Below are positions 52,505 through 60,393 of a stretch of 64,000 bases of DNA, one piece after another; the first letter of the stretch is position 1; each line of letters begins with the position of its first letter. This DNA comes from Bacilli bacterium (GTDB taxonomy: Bacteria > Bacillota_I > Bacilli_A > RF39 > UBA660): contig CAAHEC010000063.1 in the NCBI GenBank assembly GCA_900772415.1, positions 145,567 through 209,566 on the forward strand. Reading direction: 5' to 3'. Under the pieces are notes generated by a model. It was not told the DNA's origin. It ran no database searches and saw only the letters and a program-made list of their open reading frames with translations. A program made the position numbers and the translations under genes.

Positions 52505-53434
52505 TTAAATATCTGTTATATCCTCCCAATTAGAAGGAAAACCCATTCTGTCTAATATTTTACTTTGAGGAATAACATTAACACGTCCATCTAATAAACT
52601 TAATTCATAATTAACTTCATTAACAAAATCAGTAAAGTCATTTTTATTAAGAACCTGCTTTAACATTATAACAACAGAAAACATATCATTTTTACCATAT
52701 ATATATTCATCATTCATCATTGGTATATCAAGCAATCTATGGTACTTAGTATCTGGTATTGTTTTTTGAGTTCTATGTTCATAAACTATATCCTCATGAG
52801 CACATAAATTACGATAATTAGACAAAAGGCCTATATATATACCAAGTGTTTCGACATCTAAATTATAATATTGGGCAATGGATAGTTTATCCTCTGGTTT
52901 TAGTATTGAATAAAATTCATTAATCATACCGAAAGATAATAATTTAACTAAAATCCATAATGGAACATATCCATAATTGCTTAAATAATGCAAAGTTGCG
53001 CTATGTTGTCTACCATTTATCTTTATTTGTCTTTTAATTTTATTTAATACATCATTTACTTGTCTTATCTTCTTTGAATCCAGTGAAAAATTAGAAGGTT
53101 TTAAATAATCTTTCTCTTTAATACCATACTTTTTAGATAAACGATAAGATATAATTGATTTTAAATTATTTTCAACGATAAGCAAATTCTTAAACAAAAT
53201 GTTTCTAAAATTTCTGTCAAATTGAAAAACAGCGTATAACTCTTCAAAAGTAGTGCCTTTGATAAAATTACTATCCTTATGATTTTTTAGGAAAATGTGC
53301 CTATAACCATTTATAAAAAAGTAATTTTCACTTAGCAATAAAGACTCAGCCTTTTCAACATCATTAATAACCAACCCACGGTTTCGTAAAATTTCAATCT
53401 GCTCATCTAGGGTTTTAAACTCTTTTGTCTTCAC
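52505..53434 (-). CDS. Abi_2 family protein (AbiD/F-like, HEPN)
   Basis: Abortive-infection type protein: start EQIEILRNRGLVINDVEKAESLLLSENYFFINGYRH, middle FDRNFRNILFKNLLIVENNLKSIISY, and the HEPN RNase motif RNLCAH (about 220-225). The family senses phage infection and stops growth, probably by RNA cleavage. GTG start at 53434 after AGGTGAT. It is next to htrA, not to other recognised defence genes. Confidence 0.85.
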   Translation of the reverse strand: MKTKEFKTLDEQIEILRNRGLVINDVEKAESLLLSENYFFINGYRHIFLKNHKDSNFIKGTTFEELYAVFQFDRNFRNILFKNLLIVENNLKSIISYRLSKKYGIKEKDYLKPSNFSLDSKKIRQVNDVLNKIKRQIKINGRQHSATLHYLSNYGYVPLWILVKLLSFGMINEFYSILKPEDKLSIAQYYNLDVETLGIYIGLLSNYRNLCAHEDIVYEHRTQKTIPDTKYHRLLDIPMMNDEYIYGKNDMFSVVIMLKQVLNKNDFTDFVNEVNYELSLLDGRVNVIPQSKILDRMGFPSNWEDITDI

Positions 53435-53562
53435 CTAGCATCACCTAACATAAATTATAACATATAATTTAAAAAATAGTATATCTTTATGCTAAAATAT
53501 ATCACTAATTAGTGACTGTAATAAATATAGAAAAAAACTTTGTACAAATTATGTCAAAATTT

Positions 53563-53590
53563 TAAAAAAAACAGAAGCAAATCTGTTTTT
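53563..53590 (-). terminator. Terminator behind the GNAT remnant
   Basis: Minus-strand AAAACAGA and TCTGTTTT pair around TTTGCT, followed by a T-run. Confidence 0.7.
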
Positions 53591-53593
53591 ATA

Positions 53594-53674
53594 TTAAATA
53601 TCAATTTCTAACGTAGTTTTTTGCTCAATAAATCCAATATGCATATACATATTTTTTAGTCCACCTATTATCTA
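53594..53674 (-). pseudogene. C-terminal remnant of a GNAT-like acetyltransferase
   Basis: The minus-strand frame reads IIGGLKNMYMHIGFIEQKTTLEIDI and then stops. GLKNMYMHIGF is the typical last helix and strand of GNAT N-acetyltransferases. An in-frame TAG precedes it and there is no start, so only the 3' end of a former gene remains, still followed by its terminator. Confidence 0.45.
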
Positions 53675-53715
53675 CGAATCAATTTCAATTGTGTTTAACA
53701 AACATTTTTGAAAAA

Positions 53716-53744
53716 TAAAAAACCAGGAATAAACCTGGTTTTGT
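53716..53744 (-). terminator. rplM-rpsI operon terminator
   Basis: Minus-strand AAAACCAGG and CCTGGTTTT pair around TTTATT, followed by T-rich sequence. Confidence 0.85.
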
Positions 53745-53753
53745 AGTAACATA

Positions 53754-54167
53754 TTAACGTTTTGAGAATTGTGGTGCACGACGTGCTTTTTTTAGACCAT
53801 ATTTTTTACGTTCTTTAATTCTTGCATCTCTAGTTATAAAGCCTTCAGACTTTAATATTTTTCTAAATGAAGAATCTGATTGTGGATCAGTATTTTGGTC
53901 ATACTGTAACAATGCTCTTGTAATACCTAAACGAATAGCACCAGTTTGACCTTGAAAACCTCCACCATTTACAGTAACGGTAATATCAAATTTATCACGA
54001 GTCTTAGTAGCTTCTAGTGGTTGAGTTAAATCCATAACCAAAGTTTTAAAAGGAAGGTACTCATTTACATCCCTACCATTAATGGTAATTTTACCCTTAC
54101 CTGATACCATTCTAACACGTGCTATAGAACGCTTACGACGGCCAGTTCCTACGAATGTTTTTGCCAT
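53754..54167 (-). CDS. rpsI: Ribosomal protein uS9
   Basis: Small-subunit protein whose tail reaches the P site. FVGTGRRKRSIARVRMVSGKGKITINGRDVNEY at the N-terminus, GGGFQGQTGAIRLGITRALLQYD in the middle, and the basic end RERKKYGLKKARRAPQFSKR are diagnostic. 13 bases after rplM in the standard order. AGGAGG precedes the ATG. Confidence 0.98.
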   Translation of the reverse strand: MAKTFVGTGRRKRSIARVRMVSGKGKITINGRDVNEYLPFKTLVMDLTQPLEATKTRDKFDITVTVNGGGFQGQTGAIRLGITRALLQYDQNTDPQSDSSFRKILKSEGFITRDARIKERKKYGLKKARRAPQFSKR

Positions 54168-54179
54168 TTACTTTCCTCC

Positions 54180-54608
54180 TTAAATTTCCACTTCTACTGG
54201 TTTTTGAGCTTGATGCTTATGATTAGGACCTTCGTATACAAATAATTTTTTATACATTTGACGTCCTAATCTTCCTTTAGGAAGCATTCCTTTTACTGCT
54301 CTTTCAACCATTTCTACTGGATAGTTTTCACGCATTTCTTTTGCGGTTCTTTCTCTTAATCCACCAGTATAACCACTATGATTATAATATACTTTTTGAT
54401 CTAATTTTCTTCCAGTTAATACTACTTCTTTTGCGTTTATAATGATGATGTTATCGCCACAATCAACATGTGGTGTATAAGTTGCTTTATGTTTGCCTCT
54501 TAACATAACAGCAGCTTTAGAAGCTACTCTTCCAAGAGGTTTACCCTTAGCATCAATAACATACCATTTACGCTCAATTGTTTTAGCATTTGCCATAAAT
54601 GTTGTCAT
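54180..54608 (-). CDS. rplM: Ribosomal protein uL13
   Basis: Large-subunit protein. TIERKWYVIDAKGKPLGRVASKAAVMLRGKHK at the N-terminus, then GDNIIIINAKEVVLTGRKLDQKVYYNHSGYTGGL and GMLPKGRLGRQMYKKL. The standard rplM-rpsI pair. The start at 54608 follows AAGGAAAGG. Its leader contains a hairpin (54627-54655), and the promoter lies at 54684-54712. Confidence 0.98.
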   Translation of the reverse strand: MTTFMANAKTIERKWYVIDAKGKPLGRVASKAAVMLRGKHKATYTPHVDCGDNIIIINAKEVVLTGRKLDQKVYYNHSGYTGGLRERTAKEMRENYPVEMVERAVKGMLPKGRLGRQMYKKLFVYEGPNHKHQAQKPVEVEI

Positions 54609-54626
54609 AATATTTTCCTTTCCTTA

Positions 54627-54655
54627 ATAAGTTTGTTTTCCCAAGACAAACTTAT
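54627..54655 (-). promoter_or_regulatory. rplM leader hairpin (candidate L13 leader)
   Basis: Minus-strand ATAAGTTTG and CAAACTTAT pair perfectly around TCTTGGGAAAA, just before the ribosome binding site. It is in the position of the L13 leader that binds L13 for feedback control in Bacillus; identity with that motif is not proven. Confidence 0.5.
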
Positions 54656-54683
54656 GTGGGGTTTATAAAATGTACCAATTTAA

Positions 54684-54712
54684 ATTTTACTTTAAACCGG
54701 TACATTTGTCAA
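54684..54712 (-). promoter_or_regulatory. rplM-rpsI promoter
   Basis: Minus-strand TTGACA (plus 54707-54712), 17 bases, TAAAAT (plus 54684-54689). It is inside an inverted repeat that may also serve as the cdaR terminator. Confidence 0.75.
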
Positions 54713-54719
54713 CTTATTT

Positions 54720-56084
54720 TTAATGTTTTTCTGTTATTTTAAGAGTAATTTTAGTTGTTTTAGAAGAATACTTAATTTTTGGATCCGAGCCAACTACTTT
54801 AACAGGTATTTCATGTTCACCGACACCTAAACCCTTTAAATTAACATAAGCCTTTATAGTAGTAGGATCTAAGTTAGATAAGACGCTTTGTACACCCTTT
54901 ACACTAACCGTTACTTTAGTACTATTTAAATCTACAGCCTGAACAGTTAATCCATCAGATAAATTTTCATATTCCAAATAAATATTATCTATTTCTTTTG
55001 AAGTTTCTTCACCAAGTGTTACATTTACGTTAACAGAAGATTCTGAAATAGCTCTAACACCACTTGGCCTTTCAATTGTTATAGAATATTTTTTATCATC
55101 TTTTAAATCTGCCACATCTACATATACAGGTATATAAGATATCTTGTCTAATTTAGCAGCATCACCATAAATAGTTATTTTACTTACATCAGTTGTTATA
55201 CTGTTTATTGCTTTACCAAATACTATTTTATCATAATTTTTTGGAATTACTCTTATTGGAACCTCTTTTTGAGGTGATGTTATTTTAACTACCGCGGTTA
55301 TTTTAGATGGTACTATTTCAACATTAATTTTTTTACCATTACTATCATATGCAACTAGTTTAACATCTTTTAACTCTTGTTCTCCGACATTTGGATCAAC
55401 TAAATTTTTCAAATCAATTAAAGCTTTTACTGAAGCAACTTCTTTAAGCTTTGCCTCATTCGCTTTAACGTATACTTTATCAGCACTCAAAGAAACATCT
55501 TCTACCATTAATTTAGAATCAATTTTATCTTTATTTATTATTTCATAATTTATTTCTTTCTCTAAAGAAACTTTTTCATAAATAACGATTGTTGCAACAG
55601 ATGGATCTAATTTATATTCAACAGAACTTAATGCCTTTTTATATTTTAAATTAACCTTATGTACACCTGGCGTTAAACCTGTTAAATCAACCGTTATATC
55701 ATTGGTTGGTAATTGCTTAGCTAAGTAAACATCGGATTTTCTACCAATTAAAGTTATATCAACTGTTTTTGGCAAGCCCTCTACAACATAAGCTTCCTCA
55801 TTATAAGTAGCAGATATTGGTTGATCATATAACACCTCTGCAGAAGTTTCAATTAGTGAAGTAGACTTAGTATCTGCAACGAAAAAAACTCCTAAAGCAG
55901 TTAATAAAGAAACTATTATAAGTCCTGGCTTTCTTGTTATTATCTTTTCAAAACTTCTACCATTACCCTTAAATTTATTTGAAATTCCAACAAAAAACTT
56001 AGTTATAGGTAAAACTACCTTCTTATCAAAGAATCTAGCAATATTTCTAAAAAGGTTACGAATAAGTTTTACTATCTTACTCAT
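54720..56084 (-). CDS. cdaR: CdaR (YbbR-domain regulator of CdaA)
   Basis: One membrane helix near the N-terminus (IITRKPGLIIVSLLTALGVFFVAD) and four repeated YbbR beta domains outside (for example SISATYNEEAYVVEGLPKTVDITLIGRKSDVYLA, then similar units). CdaR modulates the diadenylate cyclase CdaA. The start at 56084 (MSKIVKLIRN) follows GGAAGGTG and overlaps the end of cdaA by 8 bases; longer starts exist in the frame. Confidence 0.88.
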   Translation of the reverse strand: MSKIVKLIRNLFRNIARFFDKKVVLPITKFFVGISNKFKGNGRSFEKIITRKPGLIIVSLLTALGVFFVADTKSTSLIETSAEVLYDQPISATYNEEAYVVEGLPKTVDITLIGRKSDVYLAKQLPTNDITVDLTGLTPGVHKVNLKYKKALSSVEYKLDPSVATIVIYEKVSLEKEINYEIINKDKIDSKLMVEDVSLSADKVYVKANEAKLKEVASVKALIDLKNLVDPNVGEQELKDVKLVAYDSNGKKINVEIVPSKITAVVKITSPQKEVPIRVIPKNYDKIVFGKAINSITTDVSKITIYGDAAKLDKISYIPVYVDVADLKDDKKYSITIERPSGVRAISESSVNVNVTLGEETSKEIDNIYLEYENLSDGLTVQAVDLNSTKVTVSVKGVQSVLSNLDPTTIKAYVNLKGLGVGEHEIPVKVVGSDPKIKYSSKTTKITLKITEKH

Positions 56085-56898
56085 CTTCATCACCTTCCAA
56101 TTCTTCCGTCTCATAATCAAATTCAGCTGTTTTCTTAGGCTTTAACTCATCTAGTATCTTTAATTTGGCTTCTTCAACCGATAAATTATAATTTAATTCT
56201 CCATTTATCGCTATAGAAATTCTTCCAGTTTCCTCAGAAACAATTATAGCTATTGCATCTGTTTCCTCACTTATGCCAATTGCAGCCCTATGTCTTGTCC
56301 CCAATCTTTTACTAAACTTCATTTCAACAGTCGTAGGAAATACGGCTCCTGCTGAAGTTATTTTATCTCCTTGAATTATAACTCCCCCATCATGAAGTGG
56401 ATTATCAGGGAAAAAGATTGCAACTAATAATTCATTAGATATTTCAGCATAAAGTTTTTTAGATCTCTCAATATATTCAGCTAATGAATTATCCCTTTCA
56501 ATAACAATTAAAGCACCAATCCTATGTTTTTTTAAATACTCTAAAGCAGCGCCAATCTCATAAACTATTCTTTCTCTTTCAGAAATTGATAGAACTTTAT
56601 GTCTACCTAGAAGTTGTGATCTTCCTAATTGCTCCAATACAGAACGTATTTCTGGTTGAAATATAATTACAAGAGCAAGTGGTCCCCACATAACAACGTA
56701 TTCTAATAATAACCCAACTGACTTTAAATCAAATAAATCACTTAATAATTTTATTACAACGATTATTATTATTCCCTTAAATAGCATGGTAAATTTAACA
56801 TTGTTTTTTATGCTTTTTAAAACAAAGTAAACACCAGCCCACACTATACATATATCTATAATATCTTTTATAATAGTTAAAACATTATCAATAGTCAT
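56077..56898 (-). CDS. cdaA: Diadenylate cyclase CdaA
   Basis: Makes c-di-AMP from two ATP. Three N-terminal membrane helices, then the DAC domain with LHDGGVII (here DGG rather than the common DGA) and GTRHRAAIGIS. The length of 273 is typical. AAAGGAGG precedes the ATG. First gene of a two-gene unit with cdaR; glmM, the usual third member, is absent from the window. Confidence 0.95.
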   Translation of the reverse strand: MTIDNVLTIIKDIIDICIVWAGVYFVLKSIKNNVKFTMLFKGIIIIVVIKLLSDLFDLKSVGLLLEYVVMWGPLALVIIFQPEIRSVLEQLGRSQLLGRHKVLSISERERIVYEIGAALEYLKKHRIGALIVIERDNSLAEYIERSKKLYAEISNELLVAIFFPDNPLHDGGVIIQGDKITSAGAVFPTTVEMKFSKRLGTRHRAAIGISEETDAIAIIVSEETGRISIAINGELNYNLSVEEAKLKILDELKPKKTAEFDYETEELEGDEDE

Positions 56899-57017
56899 AA
56901 ATCCTCCTTTTATTACTTATTAACATTAAACTACAGTTTACCAAATAATTATAACATAATAAATGCCTATTTTAAAAATAAAATAAATTTAAATATCATA
57001 ATCCTTATTTTCAAAGG

Positions 57018-57500
57018 TTAAAACATGTTATTAAATTTGTTATCATCATCTGTATTAAAATTTATATTACTGTACTGATAGGTATCATTTCGGTTATCAT
57101 CTTTTTTTGTATTAGTATTACTAACTGAATTATCATAAGTCCCATTAAATTCCTCTCTATTAACATTAGATAAATCATTATTACTTGAAAAATCATTTTT
57201 TTCTGTATTTGAATTTATGGTACTTAATTCATCATTTTTAACTACAGTATCAATAGGTAAATTATGAGTTTCATAACTACCCTTTATATCCTGTTTATCA
57301 TTAATTGCTTTTTCATCTTCTTCTTTTTTTTCATCTTTTTTTTGTAACACATCATCATTTAAATTATTTTTAGATAACTTTTTCTTTTCTTTTTTTAAAT
57401 ATAAATCACCAAAGAATCCAATTATAACACACACAAAAAATATAAAAATAGATATAATTAAAGTTTTATTATTATTAATAATATTTACTATGCTATTCAC
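57018..57500 (-). CDS. Single-pass protein with low-complexity tail (160 aa)
   Basis: Not recognised. One membrane helix (about residues 11-30, TLIISIFIFFVCVIIGFFGDLYL) and a long Asp/Asn/Ser/Lys-rich tail, probably disordered. Topology from charges: N-terminus out, tail in the cytoplasm. AAGGTGG precedes the GTG start. Between cdaA and a four-helix protein on the same strand; no function can be assigned. Confidence 0.6.
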   Translation of the reverse strand: MNSIVNIINNNKTLIISIFIFFVCVIIGFFGDLYLKKEKKKLSKNNLNDDVLQKKDEKKEEDEKAINDKQDIKGSYETHNLPIDTVVKNDELSTINSNTEKNDFSSNNDLSNVNREEFNGTYDNSVSNTNTKKDDNRNDTYQYSNINFNTDDDNKFNNMF

Positions 57501-57562
57501 AATTTACACCACCTTATTATTTAATATAATATTATCAAAAATGATTAAAAAAAACAAGATTA

Positions 57563-58294
57563 CTACCTTATTTTAGCTTCAATTATTGTTTTTAAATTAG
57601 TAAGTATACCATCATTATATACTTCTTCTACTTTATATGTTATATTATCTTTTTTAACATCACTTGTAAATCTATCATCAAAAGCTCTTTTTATTAAAGA
57701 CTCATCTGTTGCTACATTAAAATTAGAAAAATAGCTTTTTACTTGTTCATTTATAAGGTATTCAGAAAACATTTCATTTTGGCAATAAACTACAGCTTTT
57801 ACTTTTTTAACTCCTTTTAAGTCATATATCGTGTGAATTTCAACTTCGTTTTTTACTCCATTAAAGTCAATGTAACTTTTATTTATGATAAAATCTCTAT
57901 TTTTGCCATTAACTTTGGTATTATATTTATCACATTCAAAACTATTACAATAACTAAATAATTGGTTAGAAATTTTATTATACGACAAAGTAAGTTTTTT
58001 ATTTATAATATTAATTCCTACTATGTTTATACTTAAATATAGTAAGAATACTATTACCATAACTATTATACTTTTTCTTATTTTAAATTTGTTAGGGTAC
58101 ATAAGAAGAATAACATTAAATAAAATACCTATAATAATTATAATGGTATTTAATATCATAACTACATCAATTAGATTTTTTAAATATCCTAATGTTATAA
58201 AATATGTTCTAAATAAAAAACATGATAAAATAGCTAATATATTTAAAACAAATAAAACTATTGTATTTTTATTTAATACTACGTTTTTATTCAA
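57563..58294 (-). CDS. Hypothetical three-helix membrane protein (243 aa)
   Basis: Not recognised. Three membrane helices in the first 100 residues (LFVLNILAILSCFLFRTYFI, VVMILNTIIIIIGILFNVILLM, SIIVMVIVFLLYLSINIVGI), then an outer beta-rich domain with two cysteines (SYCNSFECDKY). TTG start at 58294 after AGGAGGCGAT. Confidence 0.6.
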   Translation of the reverse strand: MNKNVVLNKNTIVLFVLNILAILSCFLFRTYFITLGYLKNLIDVVMILNTIIIIIGILFNVILLMYPNKFKIRKSIIVMVIVFLLYLSINIVGINIINKKLTLSYNKISNQLFSYCNSFECDKYNTKVNGKNRDFIINKSYIDFNGVKNEVEIHTIYDLKGVKKVKAVVYCQNEMFSEYLINEQVKSYFSNFNVATDESLIKRAFDDRFTSDVKKDNITYKVEEVYNDGILTNLKTIIEAKIR

Positions 58295-58399
58295 ATAAAT
58301 CGCCTCCTAAAATAATTATAACACTTTATAAAAAACTTATCTATTGAAGAATTAAAATAATTATGATATTATAAAACTAGCAATAAGGAGAAGATAAAC

Positions 58400-58906
58400 A
58401 TGGACTTACTTAAGATATGTGTAACTATTTTTCTAGCAAGAATAGTAGATGTATCACTAGGTACATTTGTTACGGTACTAACTGTTAAAAACAAAAGAAC
58501 GCTTGCAACCGTAATAGGATTTTTTGATGTAATAATATGGTTTTTAGTTGTAAAAGAAGCATTAAACACCAATATCAAAAGTTTTTGGATAGCACTTTCT
58601 TATGCAAGTGGATATGCCGTTGGTACGTTTGTTGGAACAACTTTATCTAACAAGCTTATAAAAGGAAAAGTATCAGTCCAAGTTATCATGGATGATAAAA
58701 ATAAGATAAGTAAAATAACGGATTCAGGTTATGCATTTTCCAAAGTAGAATGTACTGGTATGGATAACAAAAGAAAACAGATGCTTTTTATTGAGGTTGA
58801 TAAAAGACACTTAGATGATTTAAAAAAAATAATTAATACTATTGATAGAAATGCGTTTATGGTGATTAATGAAACAAAATACGTAGTAAACGGGTTCTTT
58901 AAATAG
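58400..58906 (+). CDS. DUF2179/DUF5698 (UPF0316) membrane protein
   Basis: Three membrane helices (residues about 4-24, 40-60, 60-85) with FLARIVDVSLGTFVTVLTVKNKR, the family start, then YASGYAVGTFVGTTLSNKL, and a cytoplasmic DUF2179 domain (about 90-168) ending in AFMVINETKYVVNGFF. Function unknown. AAGGAG precedes the ATG. The adjacent tRNA-Thr follows 10 bases after its stop. Confidence 0.85.
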   Translation: MDLLKICVTIFLARIVDVSLGTFVTVLTVKNKRTLATVIGFFDVIIWFLVVKEALNTNIKSFWIALSYASGYAVGTFVGTTLSNKLIKGKVSVQVIMDDKNKISKITDSGYAFSKVECTGMDNKRKQMLFIEVDKRHLDDLKKIINTIDRNAFMVINETKYVVNGFFK

Positions 58907-58916
58907 AACTTAAAAT

Positions 58917-58990
58917 GCCGCTTTAGTTTAATGGTAAAACAAGTCACTCGTAATGATTAGCTGTAAGTTCGATTCTTACAAGCGGCACCA
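58917..58990 (+). tRNA. tRNA-Thr (CGT)
   Basis: Acceptor stem GCCGCTT/AAGCGGC, anticodon loop CTCGTAA with anticodon CGT, T arm TGTAA-GTTCGATTC-TTACA, encoded CCA at 58988-58990. Confidence 0.92.
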
Positions 58991-59025
58991 TAATTGATTA
59001 ATACTCGAACTTCTCGAGATAATAT

Positions 59026-59066
59026 AAAAACTACTCTCAAATTAAATTGAAGGTAGTTTTTCTTTT
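59026..59066. terminator. Bidirectional terminator
   Basis: AAAAACTACTCTCAA (59026-59040) pairs with TTGAAGGTAGTTTTT (59047-59061) with small mismatches; ends tRNA-Thr and the convergent transporter gene. Confidence 0.8.
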
Positions 59067-59067
59067 T

Positions 59068-60240
59068 CTAATTTTCTTTATTTATACCTATTCTAATTTT
59101 ACCAAATTTTATTGTAGAGTAAGTAAATTCATATATTGATGAACACATTTGACCTATTATTGTACAAAATGGAGTTGGAATAAACGACATAAATATTCTA
59201 ATAGCAAATGCTATCATTTCATTGAATGTTGTTTTAAATGAAGAATACTCTAACTGCAAATATGATATTTTGATATTTGTAAAAGGTGCTAACATATAAT
59301 CAATGATATGCCACGTCATAAATATCAAGAAAATAAACATATTAGGTTTATATATAAATATACCTATTAAAGACATTATGATAACTGACGAAATTAGTAT
59401 TACGTTTAATTTCAATGCATTTTTTAAATGCTCTTTATAAACAAATTTATTTTTTGATATATCTATTTTAGCAACCGTCGATACAGAAGTTTCAATATCC
59501 CATTGTAAATCAGTTACTAAAGTTGCAAGATTAATTGCAACAATATACTTAGTTCCATAAGCAAAAGAATTTTTAAATCCGAATAGATATATTATAAAAA
59601 ATAATATATTTTTAACTATTGATACTGAATTATACTTAAACGCATTATAAAAGTTAAGTTTAAAATCAATTTTTCCTATATTGGTAATTAGTATTATTAA
59701 TGTAAATAAACTCATTATAATGGAAGTATATATCATAACTAAAAACTGATTAAACGTGATTAGAGATATAACAATTGTAATAACAAAATAACTCATATTA
59801 AATAATAATGAGATTTTATTTGCTTTTTTGTTTTCTTCCATATAATATAACTTGTTCAAAATTAACATTACTATTGTTTGATTAAATAGTTGTATGATTG
59901 AATAAATAGAAAATATATGATAGTCGTTTGCATTCATATTCATTAATTTAATATAACCGTCATTATTAAACAAAATGTATATAAAAATTACTAATGAAAC
60001 TAATAAACCATAAAAAATACCATTATTACTTGAATTTTTATTATTATCTTTATAAATACATATGCTAGCACCCATACCAAATATAGCAGTTATAATTCCA
60101 CTCAAGCATTGAAGTGGATATGTTAAAGTAAATACATTTATTAATTTTTTATCTAAAATAATACTAAGTAAAAACCAAGTTAATATTGGTGTGACAGAAG
60201 AAATAAATATATCAAAACTAACTCTTAATAATCTTTTCAT
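59068..60240 (-). CDS. MATE-like polytopic membrane protein
   Basis: About 12 hydrophobic helices, 390 residues, with a MATE/flippase-like start (ISSVTPILTWFLLSIILDKKLINVFTLTYPLQCLSGIITAIFGMGASI). Similar proteins in gut Firmicutes are annotated as MATE-like or hypothetical. The substrate is unknown. AAGAGG precedes the ATG. Confidence 0.65.
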   Translation of the reverse strand: MKRLLRVSFDIFISSVTPILTWFLLSIILDKKLINVFTLTYPLQCLSGIITAIFGMGASICIYKDNNKNSSNNGIFYGLLVSLVIFIYILFNNDGYIKLMNMNANDYHIFSIYSIIQLFNQTIVMLILNKLYYMEENKKANKISLLFNMSYFVITIVISLITFNQFLVMIYTSIIMSLFTLIILITNIGKIDFKLNFYNAFKYNSVSIVKNILFFIIYLFGFKNSFAYGTKYIVAINLATLVTDLQWDIETSVSTVAKIDISKNKFVYKEHLKNALKLNVILISSVIIMSLIGIFIYKPNMFIFLIFMTWHIIDYMLAPFTNIKISYLQLEYSSFKTTFNEMIAFAIRIFMSFIPTPFCTIIGQMCSSIYEFTYSTIKFGKIRIGINKEN

Positions 60241-60313
60241 TTTAAATACCTCTTAGCAATTATATCATATATATCTAAAGAAATAATGATAATCTAATAT
60301 TACTTTTTAAAAA

Positions 60314-60345
60314 AACTCGAACTATTTAACCCAGTTCGTTTTTTT
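60314..60345. terminator. Orphan hairpin terminator
   Basis: CGAACT (60318-60323) and AGTTCG (60333-60338) pair; a T-run follows on both strands. It lies between two divergent gene starts, upstream of a TATAAT at 60376-60381, so no present gene needs it. Possibly left over from a lost gene. Confidence 0.5.
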
Positions 60346-60393
60346 ATGCAATAATTTTTCGCTATCGTGGTATCATATAATTAGGAGGATATT

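Larger units (their letters stand above)
53435..53753. other. Intergenic stretch with a gene remnant
   Basis: About 320 bases. It holds the upstream region of the Abi_2 gene, a terminator at 53563-53590, a GNAT-like C-terminal remnant (53594-53674) and the rpsI terminator (53716-53744). Nothing else was recognised. Confidence 0.5.

Noticed and set aside
59001..59022. Second hairpin (CTCGA...TCGAG) after tRNA-Thr
   Set aside because: Too short and without a T-run; the true terminator is at 59026-59066.
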